Below are positions 15,748-23,775 of a stretch of DNA of 64,000 bases, in pieces. Every line of letters starts with the position of its first letter. Positions within the stretch are counted from its first letter, which is position 1. Under the pieces are notes generated by a model. That model was not told where the DNA came from, searched no databases, and saw nothing but the letters and a program-made list of their open reading frames with translations. The position numbers were made by a program, and so were the translations under genes. Source of the stretch: Planctomycetaceae bacterium (lineage in GTDB: Bacteria > Planctomycetota > Planctomycetia > Pirellulales > Pirellulaceae); NCBI GenBank assembly GCA_015490875.1, contig WFWZ01000264.1, positions 1 through 64,000 on the forward strand, read 5' to 3'.

Positions 15748-17109
15748 TTAGGGACGAATCTTGACCGTCGACCCGACCGACAGGATGGCGAAAAGATCTT
15801 CGGCATCCTTGGGACTCAGCCCGATGCAGCCGGATGGTCCACTGCTGGCTCCTGGAACATCGCGCGCGGGGCTACCGTGGATGCAGATATCGTTGCCCAG
15901 GTCGATCCAGACGTTGCCGTAGGGGTTGAGCGGACTGCCTGCCGGAATCGTGCGGTTGTTGGCTCCGTAGTAGGCTCGTTGAGTCTGCTTATCCCGTACC
16001 TGGTACTCGCCCGGTTTTGGTGAGGGGTCCTGACCGATCGTGACAGGAAAGCGTCCTGCATAGAGTTCACCGAGAAAGACAGTGATTTCTGAGCGGCTCA
16101 GGTCGACCTCCGCCCGGAACGGGCCTCGGACAACCTTCAGCGTCGTGCCGGGCACGAGGATCTCAGGGTTGGCGATCCCATTGATCTTTTGGAGCAGTTG
16201 CCAGGGAACGTGGTACGCTTCGGCCACTTTGTAAAGCGTGTCGTTTTTTCGTACGACATAGGGGTCTTCCAAGAGGGATTCGCGAGAGTAGATGACGCGA
16301 GCGGCCAGGGGATCGAGCCAGTCGAGCAGCTCGGCTTGCTCGGTCGGCGAAAGATCGGGGCTGCGGTAGAAGATCGAGAGCTTGGCCAACGCTTGGCGGT
16401 AGTGTCCTTCGGCGATGTCTCGCTCGGCCGCCAGCCGGACGCGCTGATACGCTCGCTCGCCCGCTCGCACCGGCGCCTCGGCACCAGCTGGACTGACGGT
16501 TGCCGAATCTGCGTTCTCCGCGTTTGGAGTCGCGCCGGCTGACGTGGCGTTTGGAGTCTCGTGGGAAACCGTGGCATGGTCGTGGTCCGAAGAATTCTCC
16601 TCATGTGCGGCAGTGTCGTGGGAAGGCTGCTCGGAACCGTGTTCGTGTCCGGACGCCGGGCCCTTGTCCGGCGCCGTATCGGTCGGAGCGGGTTTGTCGT
16701 GAAGGAAGGGGTTTTGCTGCAAGCGCGGGTCAGGGGGCGTCGGCGGCGTCGCCGGAGGAACGAACCGGGATACCGGTGGTTGCGGCTCGACCGGGATACC
16801 GGGACTCGTTGTGGCAGCGGTCTTTTCGTTCGGCACGGATGTCTTGGTCGAGCCGCCTGCCGGTGCCTCACCGCTCGAGCCACTATCACCAAGAGGAGGC
16901 GCCGGCGACGCACTGTTTTCCGACTGGTCCGGGTTGACGACGACGGGCCCTTCGAAGCCGATTTCGGGAGGGGCCAGAGCGTCGCTATCTTCAAGTGCCG
17001 AAGCGATTTCCGGCGGCGGCTCGGGGGCCGGTCGAGTCAGAATGTCGTAGGCACCGTAGAGTACCACCAGCAGCAGCACTACGACGACGGCGGTCTTGAG
17101 CGTCTGCAC
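15748..17109 (-). CDS. LysM-L,D-transpeptidase (YkuD) with Pro/Ser-rich linker
   Basis: The product is 453 aa from the GTG at 17109, which follows an AAGGAGG-type ribosome site and starts a signal anchor (VQTLKTAVVVVLLLVV). The layout is a membrane helix (about 5-22), a long low-complexity His/Glu/Pro/Ser linker (about 30-235), a helical segment (about 240-280), a LysM peptidoglycan-binding domain (about 284-328) and a YkuD catalytic domain. The active-site motif is visible as H411-G-S and S-G-C428-I-G-L. It should make or edit 3-3 cross-links or anchor proteins to peptidoglycan. That is noteworthy because planctomycete walls were long doubted. The frame extends upstream to 17484, but there it only translates dispersed repeats. 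Confidence 0.88.
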   Translation of the reverse strand: MQTLKTAVVVVLLLVVLYGAYDILTRPAPEPPPEIASALEDSDALAPPEIGFEGPVVVNPDQSENSASPAPPLGDSGSSGEAPAGGSTKTSVPNEKTAATTSPGIPVEPQPPVSRFVPPATPPTPPDPRLQQNPFLHDKPAPTDTAPDKGPASGHEHGSEQPSHDTAAHEENSSDHDHATVSHETPNATSAGATPNAENADSATVSPAGAEAPVRAGERAYQRVRLAAERDIAEGHYRQALAKLSIFYRSPDLSPTEQAELLDWLDPLAARVIYSRESLLEDPYVVRKNDTLYKVAEAYHVPWQLLQKINGIANPEILVPGTTLKVVRGPFRAEVDLSRSEITVFLGELYAGRFPVTIGQDPSPKPGEYQVRDKQTQRAYYGANNRTIPAGSPLNPYGNVWIDLGNDICIHGSPARDVPGASSGPSGCIGLSPKDAEDLFAILSVGSTVKIRP

Positions 17110-17317
17110 GGCCGTCCTCCTTGACGTGTGCGAGAGTCGGTCTGTCCGGACGGATCGTCGGCCCTTCGCCGACAGGGGAATCGCAACGATCCCACGACAC
17201 CCTATCCATGATCGCCGAGCATGGTAACGAGTTGCCCGATTTGGCAAAAGAGCGATTTTTTCGAAATGAACAAGTCGCGCCGGCCGGGCGGGGGAGAGAC
17301 GGTTCCGCACAAAGAGT

Positions 17318-17350
17318 GTTGCGCGCCAAGGCGCTAAGTCGCAAAGATGG
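17318..17350 (+). repeat. Dispersed ggcgctaag/cgcaaag repeat, copy 1
   Basis: The unit reads ttgcgcgccaaggcgctaag then (t)cgcaaagatggg. Near-identical copies are at 17434-17466, and related copies are at 19626-19652 and 53904-53928. Partial inverted copies occur around 17380-17403 and 19568-19592. Confidence 0.8.
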
Positions 17351-17433
17351 GTGGCATGGCGAAGAACGAACCGGCCCCTTAGCGTCTTTGCGGCTTTGCG
17401 CGAGGCCTTTCTCAGCGCGCAAGGGGAGAGGAA

Positions 17434-17466
17434 GTTGCGCGCCAAGGCGCTAAGACGCAAAGATGG
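17434..17466 (+). repeat. Dispersed ggcgctaag/cgcaaag repeat, copy 2
   Basis: A direct repeat of 17318-17350 differing by about one base. The intervening stretch carries an inverted partial copy, giving a direct-inverted-direct arrangement. Confidence 0.8.
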
Positions 17467-17542
17467 GTAGGAGCGAAAAACCAACGGCCCTCTTGGCCCC
17501 TTAGCGTGAGGACCTCTTCAATCTGTAGGCTGACGCCCACAG

Positions 17543-18649
17543 CTATTTTCTGGCGCCGCTTCGCGGCTGGGAAGTGTCGGGCCGTGGGAGCTGAGCGGTG
17601 GCACGGATCTCGGCAATCAGTGTCTTCAAGATAGTGTCCGGTCGAGGCGACTTGATGCGGTCGCCGAGCGTATACGTTTGGTTCAATTCGCCGTGCTGCG
17701 TGGAGATGTTACCGCCGGTCGATAGGAAGAACCTCGAGCCTCGAAGGCCGCCGTCGAAGTTCGTTGCAGGAGTCCCATCCGCGGTGAAGGTCGCCTTTCG
17801 CAGTGGTCGCCACTGACCGTCCGAAGTCAAGGCCCATCCGATACCGTATTCGGCCGTCCGATTCTTGGTTGCCGAAACTCCGTTGCGGCGAAAGTCCTCC
17901 ACAAACGAGTAGAGGCCTCGCAGCCCCGAGTCCTTGGTAATCGTGGAAAACGTCACCAGATGCTTCCATTTCTTCTTGCCATCGAGGTAGATGTATCCGG
18001 AGAAAGCAGTGCGCTTGTCCCGCCTCGCGCTCACGACAGCGAAGCGGTACTTTTTTCCTACCTCCCAATCGAACTTGTAGAAACACTGTCCCCCCGTTCC
18101 CTCGCCGCCGAACCGACGCACCGTGACATCCTCGGCTTGGCGGAGAACGCGAACGCGTCGATCCTCGGCAACGGCGTTCGGATCATTCTGCTTTCCGGGA
18201 TCCCAGACCGAGAAGATGGCTATCTTGCGGCCGTTCCCGAGTTCCTGAATGCCGAAATAACCCGTACTCCAGCCACACACGGCGAAGTAGGTCCCCTCCG
18301 CCGACTTCCGAACGATCACCTCGTTGTAGAAGACGCGAGCTTCCGGGCACGGATACCACAGGTGCACGCTCCGACATGCTCTAACCGTTGCCTGCGTTCC
18401 CGAAGAGGACTGCTGAGTCAACTTGATAAACGCGGTTTGGTAACCGTGCGCTGAGTCACGGCACGAAGCCAGACTCCGCCCCACTTGTTCTCTTTCGCAG
18501 GGAAGTTGTTGAGACTCGGCAGAAACCCTAGGCCGGTCGTAAGCTACGACCGATAGAGGATGCTCATCGAGCCTCATTGATTTCGGCGTCTTTGTTCGAC
18601 CTTGCGAGACGCATGCGAGCACCAAGACGGCTATGCGGACATACATCAT
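17543..18649 (-). CDS. Exported DUF3472-domain protein
   Basis: The 368-aa product starts with a signal peptide (MMYVRIAVLVLACVSQG). The DUF3472 region is recognisable from about residue 105 (SVHLWYPCPEARVFYNEVIV, GTYFAVCGWSTGYFGIQEL, IAIFSVWDPG). It is followed by a beta-rich part with GGQCFYKFDWEVGKKYRF. DUF3472 proteins are secreted, and a carbohydrate-related role has been guessed from domain context, but no reaction is established. It stands alone on the minus strand between repeat-rich intergenic stretches. The start at 18649 was chosen for the signal peptide; the frame is open to 18835. Confidence 0.75.
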   Translation of the reverse strand: MMYVRIAVLVLACVSQGRTKTPKSMRLDEHPLSVVAYDRPRVSAESQQLPCEREQVGRSLASCRDSAHGYQTAFIKLTQQSSSGTQATVRACRSVHLWYPCPEARVFYNEVIVRKSAEGTYFAVCGWSTGYFGIQELGNGRKIAIFSVWDPGKQNDPNAVAEDRRVRVLRQAEDVTVRRFGGEGTGGQCFYKFDWEVGKKYRFAVVSARRDKRTAFSGYIYLDGKKKWKHLVTFSTITKDSGLRGLYSFVEDFRRNGVSATKNRTAEYGIGWALTSDGQWRPLRKATFTADGTPATNFDGGLRGSRFFLSTGGNISTQHGELNQTYTLGDRIKSPRPDTILKTLIAEIRATAQLPRPDTSQPRSGARK

Positions 18650-18783
18650 GGTTCTCTTCGCTCTCTGCCTTCCTTCCACATGCGGAAAAATCGTTCGACC
18701 ATCTGACGCATCACGAAGGTCATCTCGATCCGCACACAACATGACATGATCACCAGTGGTAGGCTCATCGTAGTCGCGGCGTT

Positions 18784-18814
18784 TTGCCACCGCAACCTTT
18801 CCATGTGGTATACT
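18784..18814 (+). promoter_or_regulatory. Candidate promoter upstream of the FAD-oxidoreductase pseudogene
   Basis: TTGCCA (18784-18789) and an extended -10 TGG-TATACT (TATACT 18809-18814) are 19 bp apart. The spacing is slightly long, and the gene it would serve is broken. Confidence 0.25.
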
Positions 18815-18946
18815 CACGTCTTGTCGTTGTCTCATGCCATGGCGAAGACGGCGGCTGATGATGGCGATCGTGCTGAACGTAGTGTGAGAAGAGACACACG
18901 CAGGTCCTGTTACCGTGCAGCGGATTTGAAAGATTAGGCGAATAGA

Positions 18947-19559
18947 ATGAAACCGATCGTAACAGACGTGCTGGTTTGCGGAGGCGGGTGCGCAGGAATC
19001 GGTGCGGCGTTAGCAGCAGCTCGCAACAACGCCAGAATTCTCTTGATCGAGCGAGCCGGCTTTGCGGGAGGGATCATTACGGCCGTGGGACTGCCCTATT
19101 TCGACGCATGGAACGTGCGGTCCCTATATCGGAGTCCGTGAGACGCGGCGGATCGTCGGGCAGTACGTACTGAGCGAAGATGATATTCGCCATCGGCGTC
19201 GATTCGATGACGCGATCGCGACCGGCTGCTGGTACATGGATCGCCATCCGAACCGAACCACAGTCGGCACCGCCAACACCGGTGGCGGTGGGTATCAGCC
19301 CGAGCCTTACGACATTCCATACCGCGCCATCGTCGCTCGCAAAATCGAAAATCTCCTTGTGGCCGGTCGCTGCCATTCGGCAACGGCTGCCGCCGCCAGT
19401 TCGACGCGGGTCACGGCTACGGCGATGGCGTTGGGGCAAGCGGCGGGAACGGCTGCAGCGTTAGCGCACAAGCTGGGTACGAGTGTCGCGGCGCTCAACG
19501 GAATCCGACTCCGCGAAGAACTCGTGGCGCAGGGAGCCGGCCCATTCACAGACGCTTGA
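18947..19559 (+). pseudogene. FAD-dependent oxidoreductase with internal deletion and frame change
   Basis: The N-terminal part (18947 to about 19118) encodes VTDVLVCGGGCAGIGAALAAAR with the FAD dinucleotide-binding glycines and AGGIITAVGLPYFDAW. The C-terminal part continues in another frame (about 19115-19559): RETRRIVGQYVLSEDDI, GYQPEPYDIPYRAI and LLVAGRCHSATAAA, the C-terminal motifs of planctomycete FAD-dependent oxidoreductases. An intact member is typically over 400 residues, so roughly 250 middle residues have been lost and the junction shifts frame. Separate N- and C-terminal peptides would not be functional. Confidence 0.8.
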
Positions 19560-19804
19560 GCTAACAACCTTGGCGTCTTGGCGTCTTTGCGCGAGGGCTT
19601 CATCGGCGCGCAAGGGAAGAGGGGATTGCGCGCAAAGCCGCTAAGTCGCAAAGAAAGATGGTTGGGACCGGGACAGACGTCCCTGGCCGCATCGGGCCGG
19701 GATTTGGCGTACACGACCGTCGCGACGCTCGGCAAGATACTCGTCGACAAACGTTTCGTGAGGCAGGTCAACAAGAAACGTCCTTTTCGATTTGTGCCGG
19801 TGCG
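19560..19804. repeat. Dispersed repeat cluster between convergent genes
   Basis: It contains ggcgtcttggcgtctttgcg (about 19570) and an opposed gcgcgcaaagccgctaag unit (19626-19652), the same family as 17318-17466. No gene is seen. Confidence 0.65.
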
Positions 19805-20629
19805 TCATTCGACCAGGGGTCCATACCACTCCGGGCGGCGGTCGCGGAAGCGATCGATTTCGTGGCGGCCCGGCACGCGAACCAGGTGCTTGTTGCGAGC
19901 CACACTCGGGTCGACCTCGGCCCATAAGACGGCCGGACGGTCGTGTTTGGCCGCATCGAGCGTCGCGCCGGTCGGATCGCAGATTCGGCTCCGCCCGATG
20001 AAGTGGAATCCCCGCTCGTCGCCGACTCGATTTACCGCCAGGGAGTAGACGTGGTTCTCGAGGGCGCGAGCGGCCACGAGGCATTCAGCAGCGCATTCGG
20101 CACCCGGCGGCCAGTTCGTGGGAAGCACGAGCAGATCAGCGCCCAGGAGCGCCAAGATGCGCGGCGCTTCGGGGAACGAACCATCGTAACAAATGTGCAT
20201 ACCGATCTTCAGCTCGCCCGCAGCGTGCACGGCAAACGGTCGATCTCCCGGCGTGACCAGTTTGTCCAGCCCCAAAGACGGCAGATGGATCTTGCGGTAG
20301 CTCCCAAGAACCCCCTCCGGCCCGACCAGGACACAGGCGTTATAGATCCGATCTTCGTCCCGTTCGATCAGACCATAGACGACATAGCTGCCATGCTTGC
20401 GACACAAATCCGTCATCGCTTCGGTACTCGGGCCGGGAATCGACTCGGCCACGTTCTTCGCAGCCTCGAGATCGTCATAGCAGTATCCCGTCAGAGCGCA
20501 TTCGGGAAAGACGGTCAGGTAAGCGCCATCGCTCGCGGTCGCCTCGAGGTGCTCGGCCATCCGATCCAGATTGGCCTCGGTCGCCTCGAGTTCGATATCC
20601 ATCTGCACACCGGCGATTTTGTACAACAT
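19805..20629 (-). CDS. Carbon-nitrogen hydrolase (nitrilase superfamily)
   Basis: The 274-aa product has the full Glu-Lys-Cys triad of the superfamily: E43 in VFPECALTGY, K113 in YRKIHLP and C147 in HICYDGSFPEAPR. Length and order match stand-alone amidases or carbamoylases of the family. It would hydrolyse a non-peptide C-N bond in the cytoplasm; the substrate cannot be read from sequence. It is a single gene, convergent with the FAD-oxidoreductase pseudogene and divergent from the GNAT-like gene. Confidence 0.85.
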   Translation of the reverse strand: MLYKIAGVQMDIELEATEANLDRMAEHLEATASDGAYLTVFPECALTGYCYDDLEAAKNVAESIPGPSTEAMTDLCRKHGSYVVYGLIERDEDRIYNACVLVGPEGVLGSYRKIHLPSLGLDKLVTPGDRPFAVHAAGELKIGMHICYDGSFPEAPRILALLGADLLVLPTNWPPGAECAAECLVAARALENHVYSLAVNRVGDERGFHFIGRSRICDPTGATLDAAKHDRPAVLWAEVDPSVARNKHLVRVPGRHEIDRFRDRRPEWYGPLVE

Positions 20630-21061
20630 GACGTCCCCAACTCTCTCGTATCGCTTTCCTCAGATCGATCTCCTTGTATGGGCCTATCGTAGAAGATCCA
20701 AGAAAAGACGGGAATCCTCGCCCCGCGGCTGCTCGCATGTCCACTCACCGCTCTCATTCACCCAACCTGCACCATCGCCATATTCCGCAAGGTTTATCAT
20801 CGGATGGCCGCGCTGCGGACCTAAAGGAGAAACCTGTCTTCCAAACTTGATTGACAGGTAAATCGCCGCGTGGCACGGTGACCGCCGGCATCGCGCGGCC
20901 GCACATGGTTCCCTACCGCACGCCGCGGATATGCTACGTTTGGGAGACACCTCAGACGATGTGTCCGGCGCGCGAAAACGCGCGCCCGCCACCGTTTTTT
21001 GTTCCAGCCACGTTTCCCGGGCTACGTCTCCGTCCTTTTCGGCAGAACGCTGCGCAACGCC
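20630..21061. other. Intergenic region between divergent genes
   Basis: About 430 bp. A minus-strand open stretch (20684-20870) reads MINLAEYGDGAGWVNESGEW and looks somewhat protein-like, but it has no recognisable family and its upstream part overlaps the plus-strand gene. I therefore do not call it a gene. Promoters for both neighbours should lie here. Confidence 0.45.
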
Positions 21062-22297
21062 ATGACGACCATCCAACGGTGGCACGGTACCGCCCCGCTG
21101 CGGGAACATCGCCGAGCCTGGGACGACCTGTGGCAGCGGTCCTCGGTGACGGCCCCGACCGCCCGTGCCGAGCAAGTGGGGCTCTATGCCGAAACGTTTT
21201 CCCGCCCCGACACACTTGAAACGCTTGTTTTCACCGACGGTGATCGGCTCATCGCCGCTCTTCCGCTCGTGCCGCAGCGGCGAGCCGGATTGCTGACGTG
21301 CCTTATGCTGCCCCACAACGATTGGACGACCGGCGCCGCCCCGCTCATCGATCGCACGTGGGTACTCGACGACATCCGACGTCGCGACCTGGCGACCGTG
21401 ATGGCTCGAGCGTTGATGGGTGTTTCCCACCGTGCCGTCTTTCTGGATGGTCTATCTCACGATAAATCGTTTTGGCGCGACGTGGTTGCCGCTGTCCAGG
21501 AGCAAGGAGGATACGCGCAGTGGGAAGCACGTGCCGACATTGCCGTTTTGCCGATCGAGGCTTTCGGAGACGGCATGCTCGGGCGCCTGTCGAAGAGCAC
21601 GCGGAAGCGCTTGAGGCGAGCCGAAAAGGAACTGGCTCGAAAAGGAACAACGGCTCTTCGAGTCTGGACGCCGTCGACATGGGGTGAGGCCGAACGGGAA
21701 GCCCTGGCAAGAGCCCTCCAAATCGAACATGCCAAAGCCCTGCGTCCCGGATGGACGTCGATCATCGGCGCGGATCTCGCGGACTTCTTCGAACGTCAAG
21801 CGGAACTCGCCACGGCTCACCACGAGTTCCTCCTCGCGTTCCTGGAACTCGAGACTTCCGATCCTATCGCCGGCACACAGCTACCGGACCAAGCCGAAAG
21901 TTCTGTGGAGTCATTACCAAGTTCCGGTCCGACGCGTCGTTCGATTGCCTTCGAGTACGGTTGGCTAGCCAAGGGCGTCTACCATTCGTTGAAGGTTGGC
22001 TACGACCCCGCCTTTCAAGAGTACAGTCCCGGTCATCTGCTGATGGGTCGTCTGGGGAAGTATCTGATCGAGCGTGGGGACGTCACGACGGTCGATTGTC
22101 TTTGCCGCGCCGACACACCACTGGCCAGGACATGGAGGTGTCACTCGTATCCGACATGGCGTCTGTGGGTCTGCCGCCCAGCCTGGCTCGGGCACACACT
22201 CGCGTGGGGAATCAAGCAGAAACGACAACTCTTCCGCCCGGCGAGTACTGCTGCCGATTTCGGTCCGCCCTCTTCTCCTACGCCATCACCGCTGTGA
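21062..22297 (+). CDS. GNAT/FemAB-like acyltransferase (BioF2-like acetyltransferase domain)
   Basis: The 411-aa product has the two-lobe pattern of FemAB/CelD-type (Acetyltransf_6) proteins. There is an early LTCLMLPHNDWTTGAAPLI segment, a charged LSKSTRKRLRRAEKELARKG helix, and a C-terminal core with FEYGWLAKGVYHSLKVGYD followed by YSPGHLLMGRLGKYLIERG, the acyl-CoA or aminoacyl-tRNA binding-type region. Relatives are often linked to exopolysaccharide or envelope modification. The ATG at 21062 begins recognisable sequence. It overlaps the convergent DUF1501 gene by 20 bp at the 3' end. The acceptor is unknown. Confidence 0.7.
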   Translation: MTTIQRWHGTAPLREHRRAWDDLWQRSSVTAPTARAEQVGLYAETFSRPDTLETLVFTDGDRLIAALPLVPQRRAGLLTCLMLPHNDWTTGAAPLIDRTWVLDDIRRRDLATVMARALMGVSHRAVFLDGLSHDKSFWRDVVAAVQEQGGYAQWEARADIAVLPIEAFGDGMLGRLSKSTRKRLRRAEKELARKGTTALRVWTPSTWGEAEREALARALQIEHAKALRPGWTSIIGADLADFFERQAELATAHHEFLLAFLELETSDPIAGTQLPDQAESSVESLPSSGPTRRSIAFEYGWLAKGVYHSLKVGYDPAFQEYSPGHLLMGRLGKYLIERGDVTTVDCLCRADTPLARTWRCHSYPTWRLWVCRPAWLGHTLAWGIKQKRQLFRPASTAADFGPPSSPTPSPL

Positions 22298-23762
22298 CCA
22301 CTTGACTTCCGGGCTTGGTCACGTTCGTGAGCCGTTGATTCACGCCTTGGAAGGGATAGGTCAGCCTGAGATGGTCGAACCCCAGCAGTGCCAGAATGGT
22401 GGCATGAAAGTCGGGGATCGAGACGGGGTCGATCAGAGCTTGAAAGCCGAGCTCGTCCGTTTCGCCGTGCGTGTATCCGGCGCGGACTCCTCCTCCGGCC
22501 ATCCACACGGTGAAGGCATGGGGATTGTGGTCGCGGCCGATGAACTTCATCTTCATGCCTCGGCGGTTCTCCTGCATCGGTGTCCGTCCGAACTCGCCAC
22601 CCCAAATAACGAGGGTATCTTCGAGCAGCCCGCGGTCCTTGAGATCGCTCAACAACGCCGCCATCGGGCGATCCATTTGCCGGCACTTGTTCTTGAAGCC
22701 GGCGTTTAAGGCTTCTGAGGCACTGGCGCCGTGACTGTCCCATCCCCAATCGTACAATTGCACGAACCGAACGCCTCGCTCAACAAGCCTCCGTGCCAAA
22801 AGGCAGTTGTTGGCGAAGGACTCGCGACCCGGCTGTGTACCGTAGGCCTCGTGCACTTTCTGTGGCTCGCGCGCAATGTCGAATGCTTCCGATGCCTTCA
22901 CCTGCATTCGAAACGCCATCTCATACTGGGCGATTCGCGTGCGCGTTTCCGGATCCCCGATCTCGGTGGCCGTCTCCTCGTTGATCTTGGCCAGTGCATC
23001 GAGCGTCTTGCGGCGCAGTTCGGGGGAGACTCCTTTGGGATTCGAGAGGAACAGCACCGGATCGCCCTGAGATCGACACTGGACCCCCTGGTAAACCGAC
23101 GGCAAGAAGCCGGCTCCCCAGACGCTCTTCCCCGCGTCGGGATTCTTGCCACCTGAAGTCAAGACGATGAAGCCGGGCAAACTGTCGTTCTCGGTGCCCA
23201 ATCCGTACAGAGCCCACGCTCCGATCGCCGGCCAACCGACATTCTGGCTGCCCGTTTGAATCAGCAACTGAGCGGGGCCATGGTTGAACTGGTCGGTCCA
23301 AAGGGACTTGATGAAGCAGATCTCATCGATCACCTTTTCCAGATGCGGCAGCCGATCGGAAATCCACTGCCCGCTGGCTCCCGCTTTCTTGAACGGATAG
23401 ACGGGCCCAAGCAATTGCGGAATACCCTGGATGAAGGCAAATTGTTTTCCCTTGAGCAACTGAGCGGGACAATCCTTGCCGTTATACTTTTGCAACACCG
23501 GTTTGTAGTCGAACAATTCGAGTTGACTCGGGGCGCCGGCGAGATGGATGTAGATCACGCGTGTCGCTCGAGGCTTGAAGTGGGGCGGCTGCACAGCCCA
23601 CGGGTGCGCCGGATCGCGTGCCGGTCGCTCGGCCGCCGCCCGACGCGCCTCCTCCATAGCCAGCCACATGCCTCCCAGACCCAGCAACGAACCTCGCAGA
23701 AAACACCGCCGTGTCTGGTGACGCAGCCATGTGCGTTCTACCGAAGAAAGAGGTCCCATCAT
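22278..23762 (-). CDS. DUF1501 family protein with Tat-like signal
   Basis: The 494-aa product belongs to the alkaline-phosphatase-superfamily-like DUF1501 group. VIYIHLAGAPSQLELFDYKP near the start, NHGPAQLLIQTGSQN, and near the end WDSHGASASEALNAGF, DTLVIWGGEFGRTP and GRDHNPHAFTVWMAGGG are hallmarks. The N-terminus RRCFLRGSLLGLG is a Tat-type twin-Arg signal. A GGGAG site 7 nt upstream supports the ATG at 23762; a GTG at 23792 would overlap the preceding gene. In planctomycetes DUF1501 genes are almost always paired with a DUF1549/DUF1553 gene, as here (13 bp apart). Function unknown; a periplasmic hydrolase is possible. Confidence 0.88.
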   Translation of the reverse strand: MMGPLSSVERTWLRHQTRRCFLRGSLLGLGGMWLAMEEARRAAAERPARDPAHPWAVQPPHFKPRATRVIYIHLAGAPSQLELFDYKPVLQKYNGKDCPAQLLKGKQFAFIQGIPQLLGPVYPFKKAGASGQWISDRLPHLEKVIDEICFIKSLWTDQFNHGPAQLLIQTGSQNVGWPAIGAWALYGLGTENDSLPGFIVLTSGGKNPDAGKSVWGAGFLPSVYQGVQCRSQGDPVLFLSNPKGVSPELRRKTLDALAKINEETATEIGDPETRTRIAQYEMAFRMQVKASEAFDIAREPQKVHEAYGTQPGRESFANNCLLARRLVERGVRFVQLYDWGWDSHGASASEALNAGFKNKCRQMDRPMAALLSDLKDRGLLEDTLVIWGGEFGRTPMQENRRGMKMKFIGRDHNPHAFTVWMAGGGVRAGYTHGETDELGFQALIDPVSIPDFHATILALLGFDHLRLTYPFQGVNQRLTNVTKPGSQVVTAVMA

Positions 23763-23775
23763 GATTAAACTCCCA

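Larger units (their letters stand above)
17110..17542. other. Intergenic repeat cluster, no gene seen
   Basis: This is repeat-derived DNA between the L,D-transpeptidase and the DUF3472 gene. It contains two direct copies of a gcgccaaggcgctaag-type unit and inverted partial copies (tagcgtctttgcgg) near 17380. No coding sequence is supported. Confidence 0.6.

Noticed and set aside
20684-20870. Minus-strand peptide with MINLAEYGDGAGWV as a possible gene
   Set aside because: No ribosome site, no clean start and no recognisable family; most of the longer frame lies opposite the GNAT-like gene.
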